Made by a program: the position numbers and the translations under genes. This document shows positions 31,289 to 39,066 of a stretch of 52,233 nt of DNA, in pieces. The DNA lies in NCBI GenBank assembly GCA_964545475.1, contig CAZJGG010000015.1:1-52233 (forward strand), in the 5' to 3' direction. Origin of the DNA: CAZJGG01 sp964545475 (GTDB lineage Bacteria; Bacillota; Clostridia; Lachnospirales; JAISER01). The notes below the pieces were generated by a model that saw nothing but the letters and a program-made list of their open reading frames with translations, had not been told where the DNA came from and did no database searches. The first letter of the stretch is position 1; the number at the start of each line of letters is the position of its first letter.

Positions 31289-32681
31289 ATCTACCATTTC
31301 TAAAAAACAAATACTTGGGTTTGCTCTTATGTTTATAATACTTATAGGCATGAATTTTGTACCTGTAGGTGGAGATTTAACACCAGAGGGGCGTGGGGCT
31401 GTTGGAGTCCTTACGGCAATGCTGGCGCTTCTTGTAACAGAGGCTTTGCCCATCGGCGTAACCTGCATTCTTGCTCCTGCCCTTTTAGTGTTATTTAAAT
31501 GCGTTCCAATTGGTCAGGCATTTTCCGGCTTTACAAACCACATTATGTTTTTCGTTCTTGCTTCCTTTGGAATTTCCGCCGCTATAACAAAAGTTAACCT
31601 TTCACGAAGGCTTTTAATACGCCTAATGAAAGCTTTCGGCAAAAACGTAAGCTTTTTGCTTTTAGCAATGATAATATGCGCCGCACTTATTTCATCCATT
31701 GTAAGCAACGTAGCCACAACCGCCGTATTTATGCCAATAATGCTGGACTTCCTAAATATTTACGAAAACCCGGAAGATAAGAAAAAAACAGGGCGCACAT
31801 TTATGTTAGCCCTGCCCATTGCCAGCATGATAGGCGGCATGATGACCCCTGCCGGCTCTTCCCTAAATTTACTATGTATTGCCCAGCTTGAAAACATTGC
31901 AGGGCTTACAGTATCCTTTACCCAGTGGATGCTTTTCGGCATTCCTTTAACACTAATACTTCTGCCATTTGCATGGTGGGTAATAACAAAGCTCAACCCC
32001 CCAGCAGAAGTAGACAAACCTGTAATAGAAAATTACATATCTACGCTACATTTACCAAAAAAACTTGGGCGTGATGAAATCTTAGTAGCCGTACTTATGA
32101 CAATTATGTTTACGCTATGGGTATTAAGCGCTCGTTTTCCAGTATTCCAGGTTACAGTCGTTGCCATTATCGGCTTTTCTATAATGTTACTCCCCGGCAT
32201 AGGCGTTTTAAACTGGAAAGAGTTTGAATCATCAGTAAGCTGGAGCGCATACTTCCTGCTGGGCGCAGTAATGTCCGTAGGCGGAGCGGTAGTCTCAACC
32301 GGCGCAAGCGCCTGGATTGCGGCTGCCATAATTCCTGCCTCCCTTAACTTGCCTGTGTTCGGCGTGCTTTTCGTCGTAAGCCTGCTTATTTTTGCACTGC
32401 TAATTCCAATACCAGTCGCCCCTGCATTAATAGGCATCCTAGCCGCACCCCTTATTTACCTTGCCAACAACACGGGCATATCCCCAATCATCATGATTAT
32501 GGCTCTAGGGCTGTGCGTTGCCAACTGCTACCTACTGCCCCTAGACACCGTACCATTAATAACCTACATGACCGGCTACTACAAAATGGGAGAACTAACT
32601 AAAACGGCAATCCCCATCCAGCTTTTGCTGGGAATTGCCGTGGCACTCTGGCTGCCGGTTGCGGCTTTGTTTGCACTTTAA
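31281..32681 (+). CDS. DASS/SLC13-family anion transporter
   Basis: A 466-residue membrane protein with about twelve hydrophobic segments. LTPEGRGAVGVLTAMLALLV, TEALPIGVTC and SIVSNVATTAVFMPIMLDFL (near residue 145) hold the S-N-V-A-T/x-T sodium and carboxylate motif of the divalent anion:sodium symporters. A second half repeat is present around PLIYLANNTGISPIIMIMAL and VANCYLLPLDTVPLITYMTG. ATG 31281 lies 12 nt after GGAGGG; ATG 31257 is an alternative, 24 bp earlier. The expected substrate is a di- or tricarboxylate, or sulfate-like anion. Base composition is more GC-rich toward the 3' end than in the neighbouring polysaccharide genes. Confidence 0.87.
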   Translation: MNKSTISKKQILGFALMFIILIGMNFVPVGGDLTPEGRGAVGVLTAMLALLVTEALPIGVTCILAPALLVLFKCVPIGQAFSGFTNHIMFFVLASFGISAAITKVNLSRRLLIRLMKAFGKNVSFLLLAMIICAALISSIVSNVATTAVFMPIMLDFLNIYENPEDKKKTGRTFMLALPIASMIGGMMTPAGSSLNLLCIAQLENIAGLTVSFTQWMLFGIPLTLILLPFAWWVITKLNPPAEVDKPVIENYISTLHLPKKLGRDEILVAVLMTIMFTLWVLSARFPVFQVTVVAIIGFSIMLLPGIGVLNWKEFESSVSWSAYFLLGAVMSVGGAVVSTGASAWIAAAIIPASLNLPVFGVLFVVSLLIFALLIPIPVAPALIGILAAPLIYLANNTGISPIIMIMALGLCVANCYLLPLDTVPLITYMTGYYKMGELTKTAIPIQLLLGIAVALWLPVAALFAL

Positions 32682-32695
32682 TTTTTCATATTCTT

Positions 32696-32727
32696 AATTA
32701 AAGCACTGATTAATCAGTGCTTTAATT
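32696..32727. terminator. Perfect 32-bp palindromic terminator
   Basis: AATTAAAGCACTGATT is followed directly by its reverse complement, then ATTTTTATT. It ends the catabolic cluster 14 bp after the transporter stop and can work in either direction. Confidence 0.85.
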
Positions 32728-32749
32728 ATTTTTATTGATGTTTAGTTTA

Positions 32750-32778
32750 TTGACTAAAAAATATTATTTTGTTATACT
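32750..32778 (+). promoter_or_regulatory. Promoter of the polysaccharide operon
   Basis: TTGACT (32750-32755) and TATACT (32773-32778) with 17 bp between, just after the terminator and about 50 bp before the manC start. Each hexamer differs from consensus by one base. Confidence 0.75.
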
Positions 32779-32828
32779 AATTATAGTATATTTTAGAATT
32801 TTTTGTGCTAAAAGAAAGGATTGCCGCT

Positions 32829-33902
32829 ATGATAACGACAGGGGTAATAATGGCCGGAGGAAAAGGCGAACGGTTTTGGCCAAAAAGCAGAAAGCAATGT
32901 CCTAAACAATTTTTATCACTAACCAGCGATGGTAAGACAATGATACAGCACACGGTAGAAAGGTTATTACCCATTGTATGTATAGAGGATATTTTTGTAG
33001 TTACTAATGGGGCTTACAAATCGCTAGTCAAAGAACAACTCCCAAATTTGCCAGACGAAAATATTATTTTAGAGCCTGTTCCAAAAAATACAGCGCCATG
33101 TATAGCGCTGGCGGCTGCACATATAAAGAAAAAATATGGCGATGCTATTATGGTTACACTTCCATCAGATCATCTTGTAAAATATAAAGAGATGTATCTA
33201 TCTGTTTTAAAGCACGGTATTAATATTTCCAAAGAGCGTGATACTATTGTTACGTTAGGAATTACCCCATCTTACCCGGAAATCGGTTACGGATACATAA
33301 ACTTTGAAGTAGCGGATTATGATGATTATAGCATATATAAAGTTAAAAAATTTGTTGAAAAACCTAGCTTAGAATTAGCAAGGGAATATGTAGACAGCGG
33401 TAAATACCTTTGGAACAGCGGTATGTTTATTTTTAGTGTTAAAACAATTATGACAAGCTTTCAAAAGTTTTTACCTAATCTTTATGAATCAATAGAAACT
33501 ATAGAAAAAATCATTGGGACAAGTTATGAAGAAACAGAGCTTGATACTGAGTTTAAAAAAATTGAATCTGTTTCTATAGACAAAGGCGTTATGGAGAAAG
33601 CCGATAATATATATGTTTTGCCGGCAACTTTCGGCTGGGACGATATGGGAAGCTGGACAGCTCTTGAAAGGTTTAATAAAGTTAATGACTTTGGCAATAT
33701 TGTTAATGGCAACGTGGTGACGGTCGACGTTAAAAACAGTATAATTATGGGGGAACAAAAACTCATTGCCCTTGTAGGAGTTGAAAATATTATCGTTGTA
33801 GATACAGAGGATTCTACTTTAATTTGCGCTAAAGATAAGGCTCAGGACATTAAAAAAGTAATAGATAACTTAAAAATTTGTAATAGAGAAAACTATCTAT
33901 AA
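32829..33902 (+). CDS. manC: Mannose-1-phosphate guanylyltransferase
   Basis: A 357-residue nucleotidyltransferase that makes GDP-mannose from mannose-1-phosphate and GTP. The activation motif GVIMAGGKGERFWPKSRKQC is at residues 5-24, FVEKPSLELAREYV is the mannose-1-phosphate-binding region near residue 180, and LWNSGMFIFS follows. It lacks the C-terminal isomerase domain of bifunctional ManC, so a separate isomerase is needed, and two are encoded upstream. ATG 32829 is chosen because AAAGGA lies 8 nt before it. It is the first gene of the long operon, implying a mannose, GDP-sugar or fucose/rhamnose-type component in the polymer. A phosphomannomutase is not seen in the window. Confidence 0.9.
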   Translation: MITTGVIMAGGKGERFWPKSRKQCPKQFLSLTSDGKTMIQHTVERLLPIVCIEDIFVVTNGAYKSLVKEQLPNLPDENIILEPVPKNTAPCIALAAAHIKKKYGDAIMVTLPSDHLVKYKEMYLSVLKHGINISKERDTIVTLGITPSYPEIGYGYINFEVADYDDYSIYKVKKFVEKPSLELAREYVDSGKYLWNSGMFIFSVKTIMTSFQKFLPNLYESIETIEKIIGTSYEETELDTEFKKIESVSIDKGVMEKADNIYVLPATFGWDDMGSWTALERFNKVNDFGNIVNGNVVTVDVKNSIIMGEQKLIALVGVENIIVVDTEDSTLICAKDKAQDIKKVIDNLKICNRENYL

Positions 33903-33928
33903 TAACATACCATCCAGGAGGAAATTTA

Positions 33929-35116
33929 ATGAAATATGATGTTTGCATTATTGGAGGCTGCGGGCATGTAGGGCTTCCTTTAGCAATTATGCTTGCGGTT
34001 AAGGGCAAAAACGTATGTGTATATGATTTTAATGAAAAAGCCATAGAGCTTATTAAAACAGGTGTCTTGCCGTTTGAAGAAGAAAATGCAACTCCTTTTT
34101 TACAACAGGCTTTGCGTGAAGAAAAGTTACATTTTTCTACAGAGCCATCAGTTTTAGCGGAAAGTGATACGGCAATTCTTATTATAGGGACGCCTGTTGA
34201 CGAGCATTTAAACCCTAAATTCAGGCTAATGAAAGAAGTTATAGACGATTTAGCACCATATTTTTATGATGGGCAGCTGCTTATTTTGAGAAGCACTGTA
34301 TATCCTGGCGTTAGCAAAAGAATTAATGACTGGGTTTTAGAAACTGGAAAGAATATACATGTTTCTTTTTGCCCTGAAAGAATTTTGGAGGGTAAAGCTG
34401 TTGAAGAGCTGGAATCTCTTCCGCAAATCATTTCATCATTTACTCCTGAGGGCGTTGAGAGGAGCAAAGAGCTTTTTTCTTTATTAACAGAAGACATTAT
34501 TGTTGTAGAACCAATGGAGGCGGAGCTTGCTAAGTTGTTTACAAATGTATGGAGATACATTAAGTTTGCAGTGTCAAACCAATTTTATACAATTGCTAAT
34601 GATTACGGATTAGATTTTTATAAAATTCACGAAGCAATGACACATAATTATAAAAGAACTCAGGATTTTCCAAAACCAGGTTTTGCGGCTGGTCCTTGTC
34701 TGTTTAAAGACACTATGCAATTAGGAGCATTCAGCAATAACGACTTCAATTTAGGGCATACAGCTATGCTTATAAACGAAGGGTTACCAAACTATGTGGC
34801 TAAGCAGCTTAAAAAGCAATACGACTTATCAGAACTAACAGTTGGTATACTGGGAATGGCGTTTAAAGCCGAAAGCGATGATAACAGGGAATCACTTTCA
34901 TATAAAGTTAAGAAAATTTTTGAGCTGGAAGCAAAAAACGTTCTTTGCTCAGACCCATTTGTAAAAGACGATTCATTTGTTGATGAAGAAACTTTAATTA
35001 ATAAAAGCGACATTATTATTATAGCAACGCCGCATAAAGCTTACAAATCATTAAAAATAGAAAATAAAAAAGTTGTAGACGTTTGGAACGTTTTAGGCTA
35101 TGGAGGTCGTATATAA
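33929..35116 (+). CDS. Nucleotide-sugar dehydrogenase (UDP-glucose/GDP-mannose family)
   Basis: A 395-residue NAD-dependent enzyme that oxidises C6 of a nucleotide sugar to the uronic acid in two steps. YDVCIIGGCGHVGLPLAIML is the N-terminal NAD-binding motif. STVYPGVSKRI, FCPERILEGKAVEEL and PKPGFAAGPCLFKDTMQLG carry the family blocks, the last with the catalytic cysteine near residue 255. GILGMAFKAESDDNRESLS begins the C-terminal sugar-binding domain. The upstream ribosome site is AGGAGG. It overlaps the epimerase gene by one base. The donor could be UDP-GlcNAc, UDP-ManNAc, UDP-glucose or GDP-mannose; the gene two positions upstream favours GDP-mannose but does not prove it. Confidence 0.87.
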   Translation: MKYDVCIIGGCGHVGLPLAIMLAVKGKNVCVYDFNEKAIELIKTGVLPFEEENATPFLQQALREEKLHFSTEPSVLAESDTAILIIGTPVDEHLNPKFRLMKEVIDDLAPYFYDGQLLILRSTVYPGVSKRINDWVLETGKNIHVSFCPERILEGKAVEELESLPQIISSFTPEGVERSKELFSLLTEDIIVVEPMEAELAKLFTNVWRYIKFAVSNQFYTIANDYGLDFYKIHEAMTHNYKRTQDFPKPGFAAGPCLFKDTMQLGAFSNNDFNLGHTAMLINEGLPNYVAKQLKKQYDLSELTVGILGMAFKAESDDNRESLSYKVKKIFELEAKNVLCSDPFVKDDSFVDEETLINKSDIIIIATPHKAYKSLKIENKKVVDVWNVLGYGGRI

Positions 35117-36135
35117 TGAAAATATTAATAACAGGCTCCGCCGGATTTATAGCGGGTTATTTAGTTGATGATTTATTAAAAAGAGGACATACAATCGTTG
35201 GTATAGATAATTACAGCAAATACGGCTTTATAGAAAAAAGCTACGACAACCACCCAAATTATACTGTTGTAAAGGGTGATGCTAAAGACACAGCTCTTAT
35301 GAAAGAATTAATAGAAGATTGCGACCAAGTTGTTGCCATTGCGGCAATGATAGGGGGCATTACTTATTTTCACGAATATGCTTATGACCTTCTTGCTGAA
35401 AACGAAAAAATTACAGCCTCAACTTTTGATGCGGCAATTTGGGCTTTTAAAGAGAAAAAACTTCAAAAAATTAACGTTTTATCATCATCTATGGTATATG
35501 AATCTACAGATAAATATCCGTCTGAGGAAGGTGAACAGCTTAAATGCCCACCTCCACTTTCAACATACGGTTTTCAAAAGCTTGCTTGCGAATATTTTGC
35601 AAAAGGCGCATGGGAACAATATAAGCTTCCGTATACAATAATTCGCCCGTTTAACTGCGTTGGCATTGGAGAACAGCGTGCTAAGAATGAAAAAGAAATT
35701 CTTTCTGGCAATGTTAAGCTTGCAATGAGCCATGTTGTACCTGACTTAGTTCAAAAAGTTATAAAAGGACAAGACCCTCTTCATATTTTAGGAACAGGAG
35801 AGCAAATAAGACATTACACTTACGGAGCAGACCTTGCAAAGGGTATAAGAATGTGTATTGAAAGCGAAAAAGCGGTAAATGAGGACTTTAATTTGTCAAC
35901 TCCTGTTTCAACAACTGTAAAAGAACTCGCTACCCTTATTTGGCAAAAAATTAACGGAGACAAGCCATTAACTTTCATTAGCGATAAAGCATATGAATAC
36001 GACGTACAAAAACGTGTCCCTTCTGTCCAGAAAGCTAAAGATATTCTTGGTTTTGAGGCCGATACTGATTTAAGCACAACCCTTGATGAAGTTATACCGT
36101 GGATAAAAGCTCAAGTTGAGCTCGGAAATATTTAA
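35116..36135 (+). CDS. NAD-dependent nucleotide-sugar epimerase/dehydratase (SDR)
   Basis: A 339-residue extended short-chain dehydrogenase. KILITGSAGFIAGYLVDDLL is the glycine-rich NAD site, VLSSSMVYES provides the catalytic serine, and STYGFQKLACEYF the YxxxK pair. IIRPFNCVGIGEQ and GTGEQIRHYTYGADLAKGI match the epimerase C-terminal pattern. ATG 35116 is chosen because GGAGG lies 9 nt upstream and it shares one base with the preceding stop; an upstream in-frame ATG has no such site. Being coupled to the dehydrogenase, it probably works on its uronic-acid product, by epimerisation or decarboxylation. The exact reaction is open. Confidence 0.87.
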   Translation: MKILITGSAGFIAGYLVDDLLKRGHTIVGIDNYSKYGFIEKSYDNHPNYTVVKGDAKDTALMKELIEDCDQVVAIAAMIGGITYFHEYAYDLLAENEKITASTFDAAIWAFKEKKLQKINVLSSSMVYESTDKYPSEEGEQLKCPPPLSTYGFQKLACEYFAKGAWEQYKLPYTIIRPFNCVGIGEQRAKNEKEILSGNVKLAMSHVVPDLVQKVIKGQDPLHILGTGEQIRHYTYGADLAKGIRMCIESEKAVNEDFNLSTPVSTTVKELATLIWQKINGDKPLTFISDKAYEYDVQKRVPSVQKAKDILGFEADTDLSTTLDEVIPWIKAQVELGNI

Positions 36136-36139
36136 GGCC

Positions 36140-36871
36140 ATGGGGAAAGATATATGCGATGTTGTAGTGCCTGTATATAACGAAGGCTCTAATATAAAAA
36201 ACCTGCTGGACAGAATTGTTCAGCAGGTTAATATACCTGTTCGTATTATAGTTGTGTATGATTTTGAAGAGGACAACACATTACCAGTATTAAATGAAAT
36301 TAGCAGTAATTACTCCTTTGAAATTATGCTTAAGAAAAACGACTATGGCAGAGGCGCTCTCAACGCAATAAAGACAGGGCTTTATTCAGCTTCAAATGAA
36401 GCTGTTGTAGTAGTAATGGCTGATTTATCAGACAGCTTACAAATAATTGAAAATATGTATACATTAATATCTCATAAGGGCTATGATTTAGTATGCGGGT
36501 CAAGATATATGAAAGGCGGAAAACAGCACGGCGGACCGTTTTTAAAAGGGCTGTTTTCAAGGCTTGCTGGTTTGTCACTTAACTTACTTACCGGTATTCC
36601 TACCCACGACATCTCAAACAGCTTCAAGATGTATAGAACATCTATGATTAAAGAAATGGAAATAGAAAGCTCCGGCGGCTTTGAAATTGGAATGGAAATA
36701 ACCGTCAAAGCCTTTATCTCCGGTAAAAAAATAACAGAAGTACCCTCTGAATGGTTCGACAGAACTGACGGCGAATCTAATTTTAAGATGTGGACATGGA
36801 TGCCGAACTACTTGCATTGGTATTTCCTTTGCATAAAAAAAACATGGTTTTCTAAGGGGAAAAACAAGTGA
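36140..36871 (+). CDS. GT2 glycosyltransferase (Dpm1-like, soluble)
   Basis: A 243-residue family 2 transferase lacking C-terminal membrane helices, like eukaryotic and archaeal Dpm1. CDVVVPVYNEGSNIKNLLDR is the N-terminal nucleotide-binding strand, KNDYGRGALNAIKTGL and VMADLSDSLQ the DxD-type metal region, and TDGESNFKMW the C-terminal motif seen in polyprenyl-phosphate mannose or glucose synthases. The usual DDGS stretch is altered to YDFEED. ATG 36140 lies just after the epimerase stop; a TTG at 36116 inside that gene is less likely. It probably charges a lipid carrier with mannose or a related sugar for the membrane-bound transferases downstream. Confidence 0.85.
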   Translation: MGKDICDVVVPVYNEGSNIKNLLDRIVQQVNIPVRIIVVYDFEEDNTLPVLNEISSNYSFEIMLKKNDYGRGALNAIKTGLYSASNEAVVVVMADLSDSLQIIENMYTLISHKGYDLVCGSRYMKGGKQHGGPFLKGLFSRLAGLSLNLLTGIPTHDISNSFKMYRTSMIKEMEIESSGGFEIGMEITVKAFISGKKITEVPSEWFDRTDGESNFKMWTWMPNYLHWYFLCIKKTWFSKGKNK

Positions 36872-37224
36872 ACATTCAGCTTACAACCTTATTTATTTTA
36901 AATATACTATTTAACTCCATGGCCAGCTTTCTAATAAAAATCGGCATGAGCCGCATTGTGCAAAGCAGTGCTAAAGAACTTATATTTGCAATGATAATGT
37001 CGCCATACATTGTGCTTGGCGGCGTTTGTTTTGCTGTAGGCTTTTTAGTGTACACACTCATTTTGCAAAAATCAAATCTCGCCATGGCATACCCCATTGT
37101 AACATCAGGCAGTATGATTTGCATTGTATTTTTATCCGTTTTTATTCTCAAGCAGCCCCTTAAGTTTCAGCAAGTAATGGGGATCTTCTTAATCTTAACC
37201 GGCATTAATTTTATTGTTAGGTAA
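36868..37224 (+). CDS. Small four-helix membrane protein (SMR/EamA, ArnE-like)
   Basis: A 118-residue protein with four hydrophobic helices, starting at GTG 36868 and overlapping the GT2 stop. It has the look of the small multidrug resistance/EamA half-size family: MASFLIKIGMSR in helix 1, then NLAMAYPIVTSGSMICIV and FILKQPLKFQQVMGIFLILT. ArnE and ArnF, which move undecaprenyl-phosphate-aminoarabinose, are of this type. Coupling to a Dpm1-like enzyme supports a role in flipping its lipid-linked sugar rather than drug export. Confidence 0.75.
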   Translation: MNIQLTTLFILNILFNSMASFLIKIGMSRIVQSSAKELIFAMIMSPYIVLGGVCFAVGFLVYTLILQKSNLAMAYPIVTSGSMICIVFLSVFILKQPLKFQQVMGIFLILTGINFIVR

Positions 37225-37250
37225 GTTTATACTTTAATAAGGGTGATATT

Positions 37251-39005
37251 TTGAAAGCAATATTTTATGGTGGAAAATTAAAATCTATTAAAGACAATAC
37301 AAATTTAAAAAATTTTGTTGATCAAATAACAAAAAAACATAAGTTTATTTTATTTTTATTAACAATTGTTGTACTTTTTTGGAGAAGACCCGGGCAATTT
37401 TTATACCCTTATATATGGGCTGAAGATGGGGCTGTTATTTTAAGAGATTTTTTAACAAATGGATATGGCAGTATATCTATGCCGGTTGCTGGGTATTTTA
37501 TTACATCCACTAAACTGATAAACTTTCTGGCTTATAAAATTAGTTTTTGGTATTATCCAGAAATAGCTTCTTTTCTTTCTAATGCTTTTATAGTCTGCAT
37601 AGTTTTTGCAATAGCTTATTCCCCAACAAAGCTTAAATGCCCTTATTTGTGTGCCATATTAACTCTATTTGTCAAAACAAGACCTGAATGTTTTGGAACA
37701 GCGTTGTATAGCTTTTGGTGGGTTGGATTATTATTAATTCTTGTAAGCTTGTGGAATGAAGAAGGTAAAATGAATTGGCTAAGGATTTTTTACCTATTAT
37801 TTGCAGGTCTTTCATCCCCATTAATTGCCATTTGTAGTCCTTTGCTTGCTTTTAGAGCTCTTCTTGTGAGGAAAAAAAATGAATTTTTTATATTTTTAAT
37901 ATCGCTTATCCCATTTTCCATACAAATGTTATCAATTTTTTCTAGTACTAGAGATTTATCAGAAAACTATAACTTAAAGTGGATAATAATAAAATTTTTA
38001 AGTCCTTATACTTTTTCCAGCTTAAAACTAGAAAAAGAGTATTATTTTATCTTAGGCTTAGTGTTTCTAGTACTTTTAATTCTTCCATTATTTTTTAACC
38101 TTAAATTTAAAAGGCTACCCAATATTAAGATGGAAGTATCTAAATTATTAAATGAAAAAAAAGAGTTAATAATTTTATTAGCATGGCTTTCTGGATCAAT
38201 ATATTTATCCTGCTCTGCAATTGACATAAACATAATAGATCATATTAATGCCGGAGCTAGATACTACTTCTATCCCTTTATTATAATTTCTTATATTTTA
38301 ATTCATAACTTTTATATAATGCAAAAAAATTATTTAAGATTTATATATTTGTTTATAGCGTTTACCTTTATATTTGATGGTTCTCTAAAAATAATTTCTC
38401 AAGATCATATAAAGGAGAACTGGAGACTTCACTTGCAAGAGATTTACAATAATTATCGAAATGAGATACCTATTTTTACAGGAGGGCAATCATATAAAGA
38501 ATGGAGGCTTAAAGTATCTAAAAATAACATTGAAAACTTAATTAATAATTCTGTTATATTTAATAATTACGGTACAAATAGTTATGGTTATTCAAATAAC
38601 TTGCCAAATGTATCTATTGATTTTACAAACATGCATAAAAACAGCGATTCATTTAATTATGCTATAGACTTAATAAATAATAAACCCATGAGTAACCAAA
38701 TTGTTATTAATCAAGGTGATAGATTAACTATTGATGGTTGGGGTCTTGACAATTCTTTATCCTCTCCAACATATACGACTTATATTAAAATAAATAACGT
38801 ATTATTTGAGTGTGATAAAAAAGTAATGCGTCAAGATGCAAATTCTGCATATGGAATAAACCCTAACTTTTTATTAGGATATTCGTTTTCGATAGATTAT
38901 GTAAATTTACCAAAAGGTTTATGCGATATGTCAATTATATTTATTTCTGCGGACAGTAAAAGTTATGGTGAATTTAACTATGAGTCTCTTTTAGAAATAC
39001 AATAA
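37251..39005 (+). CDS. Large membrane protein, GT-C-like, with C-terminal extracytoplasmic domain
   Basis: A 584-residue protein starting at TTG 37251 with AAGGGTG upstream. Roughly ten hydrophobic segments span residues 30-400. The first extracellular loop has IWAEDGAVILRDFL, an acidic pattern like that in GT-C-fold lipid-sugar transferases. Residues about 430-584 are soluble and include RLTIDGWGLDNSLSS, related to a stretch at the end of the next gene. I do not recognise a named family. By position, between a lipid-linked-sugar synthase with its flippase-like partner and an exporter, it probably transfers a side-chain sugar outside the membrane. It is more AT-rich than the genes before it. 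Confidence 0.6.
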   Translation: MKAIFYGGKLKSIKDNTNLKNFVDQITKKHKFILFLLTIVVLFWRRPGQFLYPYIWAEDGAVILRDFLTNGYGSISMPVAGYFITSTKLINFLAYKISFWYYPEIASFLSNAFIVCIVFAIAYSPTKLKCPYLCAILTLFVKTRPECFGTALYSFWWVGLLLILVSLWNEEGKMNWLRIFYLLFAGLSSPLIAICSPLLAFRALLVRKKNEFFIFLISLIPFSIQMLSIFSSTRDLSENYNLKWIIIKFLSPYTFSSLKLEKEYYFILGLVFLVLLILPLFFNLKFKRLPNIKMEVSKLLNEKKELIILLAWLSGSIYLSCSAIDINIIDHINAGARYYFYPFIIISYILIHNFYIMQKNYLRFIYLFIAFTFIFDGSLKIISQDHIKENWRLHLQEIYNNYRNEIPIFTGGQSYKEWRLKVSKNNIENLINNSVIFNNYGTNSYGYSNNLPNVSIDFTNMHKNSDSFNYAIDLINNKPMSNQIVINQGDRLTIDGWGLDNSLSSPTYTTYIKINNVLFECDKKVMRQDANSAYGINPNFLLGYSFSIDYVNLPKGLCDMSIIFISADSKSYGEFNYESLLEIQ

Positions 39006-39066
39006 ATATGCCATTTAGAATATGATAATTTAAATATGAAGACTATAATAAAATTTTGGGGATGTT

